This document shows, piece by piece, positions 36,383 to 46,305 of a DNA stretch of 64,000 bases. Positions within the stretch are counted from its first letter, which is position 1. Each line of letters opens with the position of its first letter. The notes beneath the pieces are model-generated. The model made no database searches, was not told where the DNA came from, and saw only the letters and a list, made by a program, of their open reading frames with translations. Source of the DNA: Cyathus striatus (lineage: Eukaryota > Basidiomycota > Agaricomycetes > Agaricales > Nidulariaceae); contig JAOVFP010000020.1 in the NCBI GenBank assembly GCA_025738555.1, positions 62,001 to 126,000 on the forward strand, read 5' to 3'. A program made the translations under genes and the position numbers.

Positions 36383-38005
36383 TTAGAGAATCATCACTGC
36401 TCCAAGCATAGAGCAGACAACTGCTGACAAAATAGCCATCGAAAGCTGCTCCCATCCGTTCACAGAGCCTACCCTCAAGGCTGCGGAATTCGACCCCGTC
36501 GCACTCGCACTAGAAGAAGTACCGGAAGACGTCGACCTTGTGGCACTTGAGGAACTCTGTGTGGATATCAAGTGTCATGTGAGATGCGAAGTGTGGAGAT
36601 TGACATGGGGAGAAACAGATGTGCTTACGCCAGAAGAGCTTGTAGCAGTAGCAGTAGGAGTTGTTGCAGATATCACGGTTCCGGAAATAAAGAACCCATT
36701 TCCAATTGTACTTAATGTCGTACAAGAAGTGGAAGAAGGTCGTGGATGAGCGGCGGGTGTTGCAGGTTCACCTTGGTGGAATGTGGAGGCGCCATAGACC
36801 CCCATCGGCTACGTAAGATAACATATCAACAATGCTTGCATTTTTGGATAACCGGATGATGATAGAAACCTCGCCACTATCTCCTTTACAGCTTTCAAAC
36901 CCAGGATCATAATTTGCTGGCATATTCCACTCGCATCCCATTTCGTCGTATATATGCTGACAGAAAGCTGGTGCTTGAGGCCCGGGCTTGCATGCACGAA
37001 TACAGAACTGGCTATCTGAGACAAAATTCTGGAATATCGTAGAATTAGCTCAATTTAGAAGTAAATCAATTTCCACGAACCGTCCACTCGAAGATCTGTT
37101 CGAGCTGCCCAAATGCGGTGGAAAATACTAAGCCGCCAATTGGGTTGCCTACATAGAGGGTCGCAAATTTGAGTAACGTTAGTTTTTAGAACGTTTATCG
37201 TTTACCATTTCCGTCAGCACCATGAGGATCTAGCTGTTAAAATGAAAATATTGGCAAAACACTTGTAGTTCACAACAATGATTCATACCTCTCCCTGCAG
37301 TGAGATGTTTGAATAAATATACTTGTCATATTAGATGAAAGAATAAATACGCACACCAGCATCTCCCGCGGGGATATTTAACAGCGTTAAATTTCCAACG
37401 CCTAAAATAAAAATGCATGAATTTGGAGAACATAGGTATTTTTGGGAGACTGATGTACCTGTAACTTGCACAAAGTCTGGTGTCTGAACAAAATGAGCCC
37501 CGGTAATTGCACCATCGGGAATTAGGCGGGCACCAGTGCCGTTCTGAGGTAGGCGAGCAAAGTTATGACAGGAGATCACATGGAATAAAGATTATGTACC
37601 TTGATGCACCAGGCGACTTCTATGCGCTGGAGGAAGATGTTAATGGTAAGTAGATGCAGTTATGCATCGAGGCCTATTGGTGAAGATAACCACCTCTGTA
37701 TTTCCGATAACGGATCCTGGTCCTGGTTGCGGGGGAGCCCATATGCACCAATCTGTAACAGAATTCACTGAAGACACGGATCAGACATGTCGAGCGCTGT
37801 TTTTGTTGAAGATAACGATACCATAGGCATTTTGGCAATTTGAGGTTTGGTTCAAGCCAGTTCCGCACTGGTTGGTGCCAGCTTGTCCTTCTTCTGTAGT
37901 TGGAGGGGCATTAGACGGAAGATAGGTTGCACTATATGTTTGGGCATTAACGTGAGCGATTAGTGAAATTAAAGAAAAAAGAGAGAAATTAAGAAGAGGG
38001 GACAT
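36383..38005 (-). CDS. GPI-anchored 'macrofage activating glycoprotein'-like protein
   Basis: Secreted wall protein family common in mushrooms, function unknown. Exons in coding order: 38005-37822, 37752-37694, 37626-37600, 37543-37459, 37401-37355, 37294-37289, 37233-37206, 37148-37081, 37028-36870, 36808-36629, 36556-36383; 338 residues. Signal peptide MSPLLNFSLFSLISLIAHVNA; then NQCGTGLNQTSNCQNAYDW, IEVAWCIKNGTGARLIPDG, GAHFVQTPDFVQVTG, GGELDPHGADGNGNP, FCIRACKPGPQAPAFCQHIY, GCEWNMPANY, MGVYGASTFHQGEP. A Ser/Thr/Ala stretch and a hydrophobic end (LSMAILSAVVCSMLGAVMIL) form a GPI signal. Exon 6 is only 6 nt and supplies the Gly-Glu of GGELD. Confidence 0.87.
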
Positions 38006-39630
38006 GATAGCGGAGGTGGGTGAGTGCTGAGGGCAAAGACCCACGGCAATTCAGACCGCTAACGGTGTTATAGGAGGTGAGCATTTGCCGACTAGGACGC
38101 AAAAAGACCTAGACTAGGAGTAACTCTGACAGTATGCGGCGGGCTATGTTTAACGTAAGGGCACTTTGAATTGCTACACAGGGGAGCTGTTCCAAGAATA
38201 ACACGAGATGTGTTTCACCTGCAGAAATTAAGTACAGCAGTAGTGCCTGGTTGGTTATGTAAGCAAGCTTTGAGCCAGTTCGAGCCAGCTGGGACCTGTG
38301 ACTAGAATAAGTGACAGCAATTGTTCAGAATCAAAATATTATTTCAGACATTTCCAAGGTTTCTGCCTATCACCGATGGATTATTTCTCTGTTCCCTAAA
38401 CTCTGAGGATTCGCATGTCCAGATGCCCGAGGGTCCGCTGCTCGCCCTTGATCAAACTTCACGTCCTAGAGACCTCGGCTTTTCCCCGACTGGATAATGC
38501 TAATCCCACTTTCTCAGACTCGCTTTATCTCGTGCCTTGCAGTAATACGTCTCTTCCTATCTGCTCTTCGTACCCTCCGTTCGTTAAGGGCGCAAGAAGT
38601 CCTTCATTTCCTGAACACTAAAGGCTTACTGAAAATGCCTGAGTCTCTCCAATCTCCGTTATGTATCCATCAGAACTTACTAAATCTCTATGCGCGATTT
38701 TTGTCAGTATTTCCGCCCTGCAGGTTAAGTTCTGCAAGGACAGGAAATGTCTAAAATTCCTCTATGTAATTCTTCACGACGCCAAGTTGAAACCTTTCGA
38801 AATCTATAAACATATGTCGAAGCGACGAGTTGTTTAAATCTTCGTCGCGACGGCCGTGCGCCTACACTCTCCTGCGCTATAAACACTTTCAGCTGTTTCT
38901 TGATGATGGAGGATCCCATCAAAGGATATCCATTTATTCTAGCGTACCGTTGTTCCTTCTCAGATCCAGATGCGTTAATCCATTCCCAAGTTACTTGAAT
39001 CTTCAGAAGCTGAGCATGTGGTCCGAACCTCACGCCTTCTCTGACCCTCTTTCGGTTTCGTCCGTAAAAGTGGTCTCAACACCAAATCTAACCATTGTGT
39101 CCCATTTTCCTGAGCAATCCTGCTGCTCCATCTGGGTGTCGTCCGATCCACTCGACTCTTGCTCTTCCAGCTTCCAATTTCTTTTTGAATATCTCCGTAT
39201 CTCCGCGTTCTAACTTATGCCCCTCTCAGGGAACTTTATATCATGTTGCTCTTTGTTGATTCACGCTATCCAACTAGCTGGTTTTGTCAGCCTAAGGGGG
39301 CCTGGTAATACATATGACTCGATTTGGGTCTCCGGAACATGTTTTACTGATGAGGTCACTTCTGTCCGCCACTCAAACTTGAAGCTGAAGTAATGATGCT
39401 CGGATCTCATGGATGCAGAAAGAGACGTCGCCATTTCGAATTTTCCCCATTTACGTGACAGTCGCACCATTTAGTCGATCGCTCGGCAAACACCTGATCT
39501 CTTCGTTCACTACTAAGATGTAAACGATGTTGGACCCGCAGAGCTTGCGAAAGGTAGTCCCAAGTGGTATATAAGATCCACATGTTGGAGCGCTTCAAGC
39601 ATCCCACCCACCTCCTATTCTCATACCCTC
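38006..39630. other. Divergent intergenic between GPI glycoprotein and CYP53
   Basis: 1.6 kb. Minus strand 38725-39220 is purine-rich and open in more than one frame, so openness there is not evidence of coding. No gene called. Confidence 0.45.
39568..39575 (+). promoter_or_regulatory. TATA box of CYP53 gene
   Basis: TATATAAG 63 bp before the start codon; spacing resembles the other TATA genes in this window. Confidence 0.6.
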
Positions 39631-41552
39631 ATGTCGAGTGTTCTCAGCCTAGTCACCCTTCCACACTTTGACATGTACGCTACAGCTATCTGGCTCGTAG
39701 CAGCTGTTATCCTCGTTCATATCGTCCCATACCTTCTCGACCCCCATGGTATTCGACTATATCCCGGTCCATTTATCGCAAAATTCACCGATGCCTGGCT
39801 TGGTTGGGTTTGTAAGAATGGACACCGCTCGGAAGTCGTGCACGAAATGCATAAGAAGTATGGTATGTATCATCCCTCACATTGAACTTTGATCTAGTCT
39901 AACCTATTATGGATCTTTCAAACACCTATAGGCCCTTTTGTGCGTCTGGCTCCTAATCATATCTCTATCGCGGAACCAGATGCTTTGGCCTTGGTGTATG
40001 CTCACGGTAATGGCGCACTAAAGTCTGGATTCTATGATGCGTTTGTATCTATTCGTCAAGGTATATTCAATACCCGCGACCGTGCTGAGCACACACGTAA
40101 ACGCAAAATTATTTCCCACATATTTGCTCAGAGGAATGTCGTGGAATTTGAACCACAGATCCGGCATTACGTTTCAACGTTCTTAAAGCAATGGGATCGT
40201 TTGTACGATGGAGCAGTCAAAGGCTTATCAGGGAACGACGGTGAAGGTGGCTGGAAGGGTGAAAATGGCCGTTTGTGGCTCGATTGCTTGCCATGTAAGC
40301 ACACTGGTGCAATTATTTTTGGAATAGTACTGATGGTGACAATAGGGGCGAACTATCTTGCGTTTGACATTGTTGGAGATCTCGCCTTTGGCGCACCTTT
40401 TGGCATGATTGAGAGCATGAGGGATTCCGCGGTTGTGCCCAAGGACCAGCAGGCAGCCATGGATTCATATGGCAAGAATAATTCAGCTGTCGAGGTTGTT
40501 GAGATTCCTGCTATCAAAATCTTGAATGGACGCGGCGAGTTTTCGATGTCCATGGGCGTTCTACCAGCATGGTGGCGCCCAATCGTTAAGCAGCTGAGTC
40601 CCTGGTACAAGAAGGGGCAAAAAGACGTTAATGCGCTGGCAGGCATTGCAATTATGGCCGTGGCGAAGCGACTAGCAACCCCAACCGATCGTATTGACCT
40701 CCTGAGTAGGCTCCAGCAAGGTCGCGACGGTGACGGAAATCCGATGAGTCGAGAGGAGCTAACTGCTGAAGCCCTAACTTTATTAATTGCCGGATCCGAC
40801 ACAACTTCGAAGTGCGTTTTCTATTCTACTAATGAGCAGAGAACAGTGATTAATTGTGTCGTACAGTTCCACGTGTGCTATTATCTATCACTTAGCAAGA
40901 AATCGACACGTGCAAGAAAAGCTTCACGAAGAACTTGACGAGCAACTTGGAACAGAGGACGATCCGGTGGTTAACAGTCAGCAAGTTAAAAGGTTACCAT
41001 ACCTTGAGGCATGTATTAATGAAGGACTCCGAATTCACTCTACGTCTTCGCTCGGTCTGCCTCGTGTTGTACCTGAAGGCGGTTTGACCGTGCTTGGTCA
41101 GTATTTCCCAGAGGGTACTGTGCTGAGCGTTCCAAGCTATTCTATCCACCGCGATCCCACCATTTGGGGTGAGGACGTAGAGGTTTACAGGCCTGAGCGA
41201 TGGTTTGAGCAAGATTATGCGGCTATGCAGAAAACCTTCAATCCATTCTCAGTAGGACCAAGGCACGTATCCTTGTTTCTCTAGCACTTTGACGGACCTC
41301 TCATAATTTGGTTATACAGGGCGTGCCTCGGGCGCAATCTGGCATTTTTAGAACTTCAAATCATTGTTGGATCAATACTGCGCAGATTTGACTTTGTATT
41401 GGAGCATCCTGATCAGAAGGTGAGTAATAATGATAATGGCATTTATCATCCGCAATACTAACAGAAAAATATAGCTTGAAACCCGCGAGGGATTCCTTAG
41501 AAAACCCCTTGGATGTAGAGTGGGAATCAAACGTCGAGATGTAAGGATATAG
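39631..41552 (+). CDS. CYP53: CYP53-type benzoate 4-monooxygenase P450
   Basis: Cytochrome P450 that para-hydroxylates benzoate in the fungal beta-ketoadipate route and detoxifies plant aromatics. Exons: 39631-39862, 39932-40294, 40346-40811, 40867-41262, 41320-41419, 41475-41552; 544 residues. N-terminal anchor (YATAIWLVAAVILVHIVPYL), then LYPGPFIAKFTDAWLGW, GHRSEVVHEMHKKYGPFVR, GNGALKSGFYDAF, NTRDRAEHTRKRKIISHIF, all typical of CYP53. I-helix LLIAGSDTTS; ExxR in NEGLRIHST; PERF region YRPERWF; haem loop FNPFSVGPRACLGRNLA. Intron 40295-40345 is a stop-free 51-mer. Intron 41263-41319 only fits as GC-AG (donor AG-GCACGT) and completes the haem motif. Confidence 0.92.
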
Positions 41553-41808
41553 CGAGTTGCACGAGAAAATTTGCCCATACTATATTTATAGCCCACTTAT
41601 ATGTTTTACTTTACTACCCAAATTGTACACGCTATACACACATTGTCTATTTTTATGCCTCTATACAACGATAGATGTCTGTTGTGACTGCAGCGTGTGT
41701 TTTCAAATCGTTCACTTTCTATATACCCTCGTCGGTTCTCACGATTTGCAGTTGGAGTACTCATGTAGATGCTCCTCTCGGTGGGCAACGCCATGTCTTC
41801 ATACCTCC

Positions 41809-42544
41809 ATGGCTTTCCAAACCACACAGTCAATCGCACCCTCTGAGCCGACAGGCAATTGTACTTCGCCTCCTCCTCCAAACCCACACTTCGGCTCTCC
41901 AGCGGGTTCACCTCCGCTAATACTAGCGTTTTTGGCTATTGGATTATTCAGTGCAGCAATGGTTGCCGTATTTGGTTGGAGAAGAATACAAATGCGGCGG
42001 GGCCTAGTAATTAGTGAGCCAATAATTACGAACACGAGGACTTCAAGTGCCGTAGATCTCAGCCGAAAGCCATTGTTATGGGATCTTTGGACAGAGGAAG
42101 TTGTGAACCCAGCACTAAGACCGAAAGAGCCACAGTGGAATTCCATACTAGTTTGTTTCTTTCTCTATTCTGTATTCTAGTCTAACAAAGAACTTCTAGC
42201 CTCTATCTGTAATGGTAACCGAGTCAAAGGGGTGTCCAGCGACACCAACAGCCGTGTCGCAGTTTCATGCAGGAAGGCCAATCCTATCGCATAGTCGACT
42301 TTTTTACAGTGTTCTATCGCGCTTTCGGTCTCGCGCTTGTGACACCGCCAGCCCCCAAGGTGCACAGCCCGTTGACCAATCACGCAAAACTATGCAGGTG
42401 GCAGTGGCGATCATGATGCCGTCGCGCAGGCGAATGTCCGAGAAAAGTAATTTTGGAGATGGGACTGAACGCAGTACGTGGGCTCTTGGAGGGGAAGAAT
42501 ATGCAATAGGAATCCATCGCTCCCCATGGCACGAAAGACAATGA
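41809..42544 (+). CDS. Fungal one-TM protein, paralogue B
   Basis: 228 residues from exons 41809-42150 and 42200-42544; no named family recognised. Ser/Pro-rich N-terminus, one membrane span (PPLILAFLAIGLFSAAMVAV), basic WRRIQMRRG, then WNSIL at the end of exon 1 and PLSVMV at the start of exon 2, a basic middle, VAVAIMMPS and YAIGIHRSPW near the C-terminus. These elements, the 342-nt first exon and the intron codon match paralogue A at 24495-25248. It starts about 260 bp after CYP53. Confidence 0.75.
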
Positions 42545-42758
42545 ATTTGTGCCTAAGGAAGTGCTGTAGAAAGGAGACCCTGGGACGTCCTAGTAGCGTA
42601 TAACTTGCAAGACACCTGTATTATAATTAAGAGATTAATGAACAATTGTAGTACCAAGAGAATGACGGTTTACCTATATCTAGCCCCTTCATTGCGTCCG
42701 TCGTGACATGAAGCAGAGCTTATGCATCTAGGCATTGATCCAGTTTATGGGCATTCCC

Positions 42759-43292
42759 CTACCCATGTCTTCTTAAACTTAAGACGCACTCATCTCCGTT
42801 CCAGGTTATTACCGAAAGTCCTGCGAATAGTGTGTGCTGAAGAAAACAGTCAATCCTAAGGATCCCATTGGAACGAGTTTCATTGGGAAACATAGATGCT
42901 GCACATCTGGCATTAAACACCTGAGTGATTCTCTCTTGTTGTTTGGTCTGATCCAATATTTGCTGCCGTTCCGAGAGGGTAAGAGGTGAGTGTAGTGTAG
43001 AGTATATGGCCTCCAACACGTCTCGAACGGTAACTCCAAGGGCATTTCGAGCTTCAATGATCCAATCTGATTGGAGAAGATCAGTAGTAATGCGGAGAAC
43101 ATTGACCGAAGGCCATGTAGCGTGCATTCCCAACTCTATGTCAGAGATAGGCTGATTGGGAATTGTCATGTTTCGCAGAAAACCGGTAGGAGGATGACGA
43201 ATATCCCAGTAGAGAAGGCAGGTATGGTCATATCCAGATACGGGTGGATGTTGAGAATACTGAAGTAGGTGGTGGAGATTGGTGGTCATCAT
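42759..43292 (-). CDS. DUF6699 domain protein
   Basis: Single-exon protein of 177 residues belonging to the DUF6699 family, which is expanded in Agaricomycetes and has no known function. Family traits: LLYWDIRHPPTGF near the N-terminus, VTVRDVLEAIYSTLHSPLTL in the middle, then a basic helix (RERI-like QQERITQVF) and LRIDCFLQHTLFAGLSV close to the C-terminus. Two tandem ATG codons at 43292 and 43289. No signal peptide or membrane span. A TATAAAG reading on the minus strand near 43354-43360 may be its promoter. Confidence 0.83.
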   Translation of the reverse strand: MMTTNLHHLLQYSQHPPVSGYDHTCLLYWDIRHPPTGFLRNMTIPNQPISDIELGMHATWPSVNVLRITTDLLQSDWIIEARNALGVTVRDVLEAIYSTLHSPLTLSERQQILDQTKQQERITQVFNARCAASMFPNETRSNGILRIDCFLQHTLFAGLSVITWNGDECVLSLRRHG

Positions 43293-44480
43293 AGGTGGAA
43301 TTTAGTTGTATGGGACTTGGAGATATACAATGCGTGTCGACGATTACGAATTCAGCTTTATATGGTTGGCCTCTAGTCATAACATATGTCTCACGACTGA
43401 GACCTAGGGCCTAGGGTGACCGTCGGTCGTTGGAAAATCTGCAGGAAGTAAGTGGGGCGCTTGAACTTACAGCTTTATGAGTAATATATGCAATGCTGTG
43501 GCAGGGCGGGGTGAAGCGCTTAGGATGCCGAATCTATCCATTAACAGCAAAAGCGCAGTGTAAAACAAGTTGCCCACAATGTGCGCCGAACTGTTGCAGG
43601 GGTGGTTATTTTCTGGAATTGGTGGATATGCTGTGAGCAAGGGTTCAATATCTTCATTTTGTTAATGATTTTCGGAGTGTCGTTTTCCGAGATCATTCTG
43701 CAAAGCACAGCGAGGCCTAATGACATTCACATATATGAAAAGAGACGCTAGACTGCCCAACTTGACAAGTGGAAAGGAGAAACAGATTGTTATGATCGCA
43801 ACTGCAAGGAGGGCACAGGAGGCCATTCTAGGAGAACGCGGTAGATGGCCGGATGCTGTGCATGGCAAGGAGCTGGTCGCAGATTGACACACACTGGTTG
43901 GACAGCGCAGGTAGCCATAACACGAGGTTATGGAGGAGCTTTCCAATAGAATGTGACTCATTTTTTGTTGAGGTGAAAACGCGACGTCCACAGTGAATAA
44001 GAGTTGTCCGGCGTGTCGCGTGGGACGTTACGGTGACGGCACGCCCAACGTGCGAGAATAATGGATTTCCCGAGCCATGAAATGCAGAAGACCATCAGTG
44101 GGTGGACGCAACCAGAAAAACTTGATGCCAGAAAGCGCTCTTACAGCGACAGCGGTTGACTCGAAGAGAAATGTTTGGAACAACATCCATGGTGAGGCAG
44201 CTAAAGCAGAGATGTTCCTTTGTCCATTATACGTGACGCGAATGTATAAGCAAAAGTCACCATGGAAGGATTCCTGAAGCATTTTCTGAGCATTCGTTCG
44301 CTGCAGTAGAGTGGCCGAAGAACATGAGACTTGCCAAAGTTTATTATAGAACAGAACCAAGATTGTTGGATCTTCGCCGCTGGATGTGTTAGTTCCCACG
44401 ATGTTTCCAAAATTGGTAGCTTCAGTACAGCGGTGTCCAACCGCGACGAATTCAAGCAACCTCTGCGGCACACATAAGCC
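43293..44480. other. Intergenic, antisense frames only
   Basis: 1.2 kb. Minus-strand frames at 43662-43991 and 44028-44522 are moderately long, but they have no recognisable motif, and the second overlaps the start of the next gene on the opposite strand. Probably not genes, though the first contains a hydrophobic stretch. Confidence 0.45.
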
Positions 44481-45041
44481 ATGGCCGCAAACTCTCCTTT
44501 CATCATTCACCGACACAAGCAAGTTGAACTTGGAAGAAATACAGAGCGCTCATCTTTCCAACCTCCTATTCCTGACTTACGGTTCGAATATAGCTACCTA
44601 CGGAGCATTCGACCGTACGTCCAACTTCGCAGGAGCATACCTGCACCAGAGGATTCGGATGATGGCGAATACGAGAAGATTGGACTGACCTTGGCTGAGA
44701 AAGGAAAACAGAAACAGTCTGATATACCGGCTGTTGGCGGAGAAATTATTGATGTTCAGTGGAATAAAGTGCTATGGGTGACCACGAGAGACCAAGTTAT
44801 CAGTCCTCTGCTTCAAGGTGCACTATGGTATGTTGTTTCGCTTATATTTAGGGATCTTGAGCTCAGTATAAATTTTTTCAGGGCACTAGCAAGCTATTTC
44901 ATCACACCGTTCTTTGCAGACGCAGGGAGAAGTATGGGTACATTTGTACGAACACATTTACCTTCGAAGGAGGGATTAGGCATTTCCTGGCTACGAAACC
45001 AACTCAAACAGCTCAGACTAGTAGATACCAAACACTCATAA
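44481..45041 (+). CDS. Conserved-looking hypothetical protein with one hydrophobic segment
   Basis: 168 residues from exons 44481-44827 and 44882-45041; the 54-bp intron contains no stop, so the frame is open through it, but removing it yields the continuous GALWALASYFITPFF. N-terminal half is basic/acidic and probably disordered (APEDSDDGEYEKIGL); the second half is VQWNKVLWVTTRDQVISPLL, a hydrophobic helix, and GLGISWLRNQLKQL. The product looks like a real fungal protein but I do not recognise its family. It converges on GPI12, whose stop codon lies 78 bp away. Confidence 0.65.
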   Translation: MAANSPFIIHRHKQVELGRNTERSSFQPPIPDLRFEYSYLRSIRPYVQLRRSIPAPEDSDDGEYEKIGLTLAEKGKQKQSDIPAVGGEIIDVQWNKVLWVTTRDQVISPLLQGALWYVVSLIFRDLELSINFFRALASYFITPFFADAGRSMGTFVRTHLPSKEGLGISWLRNQLKQLRLVDTKHS

Positions 45042-45119
45042 CTATTACAAGTTTACGGTGAATGATTACTATGCGTAAATAAATTAAACCCAGATTATGT
45101 ATGAGAAAGAGTTCTTTCC

Positions 45120-46175
45120 CTAGACAACTTTTACCTCTGTCCACTCGTTCACCCACATGTATCGAGAGAAGAAAACATATAGCCAGCGGAACCAAACGAG
45201 CTGACTCCGATGCTCACGCATTGCTTGTAAGGCGCGAAGATATTCTTGTGTTCCAGAAACAAACGTTGGAAGAATGGTGTGATTAACTACCTGCTTGAAT
45301 GGTAATGAATACCCCAAAGAAATATAGACATGTTCGAGCACATTCTCCAGGTTCATCAAGACGTGTTGTATGTAGATATCGAACTTTGCGAAAAGTGGGG
45401 CGAGAACACTGGAATATTTCGTCCGTACCGGAACGGTGATGAGGGCAAAGACGCGTGGTGCAGGACTTAGGGACGTTATGGGGTACGTCCTGATAAGATG
45501 CTTCATGCCGGCCGGAAGTGATTTATGGTTAGGGTGCGAAGATATACCCTGGTAGTCAAAGGTGAGGATCTAAAGATAGAGCAGAGCTTATTAATAATGT
45601 CTGGGTGTAACAATGAATTGCAGCGAGTGAGACCAACCGTTGTGATTCTATTTTCAAGCACGTATGGGCGAACAACATTGGCAATGATTTCAGGGTCCCA
45701 AACAGACGTGAAGTTATCCTTCAGCTCGCTGTTAGGGAAGCAAGAAGTTGATAAGTTCGGAGAGACTTTCCGGGTTGCAGGACCGTTTCACGCACGGGTG
45801 GTCCGTTATCCATCGATTTCCAGGTTCTATTCCCAGTACGTCAAGACTTCGACTGAGTTCAGCTTTCCGAATGACACCTAGGCCGTCGGCATCACCATTG
45901 GACAGACAGAGAGAAAACAATTCCGCCGAGGATGTGAGACCAGCAGGATGGAGCTCAACAGCATCCGATAAAATTACTTGTTTGGTTGGAGGCGTAAGAT
46001 TGAGAATGGTTGGAGCAAAGAACATGCACTCGTCGTCCGGATGAGCGGTCAGGAGGAGGATCTTAGATGACTGCGAGTGAAGAGGGGAGATGGTGAAGAC
46101 ATTGTGGGAGTCGAGTGGGTTGAAGAGAAGAGCAAGAATAAGAGCGAGAGAGAGAGCATAGACAGTGAAAGCCAT
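45120..46175 (-). CDS. GPI12: GPI12/PIG-L GlcNAc-PI de-N-acetylase
   Basis: ER enzyme for step two of GPI-anchor synthesis: removes acetate from GlcNAc-phosphatidylinositol. Exons in coding order: 46175-45796, 45728-45638, 45569-45120; 306 residues. One N-terminal membrane span (VYALSLALILALLFNP); the zinc/catalytic motif ILLLTAHPDDECMFFAPT; FSLCLSNGDADGLG; SRSLDVLGI; WITDHPELKDNFTSVWD; ILTFDYQGISSHPNHKSL with the conserved His pair; and the end FSRYMWVNEW. The stretch QHVLMNLENVLEHVYISLGY (45290-45370) is unusual for the family and could hide a short unrecognised intron. Divergent from the RRM-like gene with only 130 bp between starts. Confidence 0.9.
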
Positions 46176-46305
46176 GAGCAGGAATCGTATTATGTAAATT
46201 AATATTAATAATTAAAGTAAGTAAGTAGTAATTTAATAATTCCCACGGGTTTTAGTGAATGAGTTTCATGCGCCACGTTCTTTAGCTGGTTTTGGTTTTT
46301 TCTAC
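46176..46305. promoter_or_regulatory. Compact divergent promoter GPI12 / RRM-like gene
   Basis: Only 130 bp between opposite start codons; the GPI12 side is very AT-rich (46192-46240, repeated TAAGTAAGTA and AATTAATATTAATAATTAA). Confidence 0.45.

Noticed and set aside
38725..39220. Minus-strand protein-like frames (for example WINASGSEKEQRYARINGY)
   Set aside because: Purine-rich strand open in more than one frame at once, so openness is not informative; stops break any continuous model and no family was recognised.
44028..44522. Minus-strand 164-codon frame
   Set aside because: Overlaps the start of a better-supported plus-strand gene and shows no motifs or splice-consistent extension.
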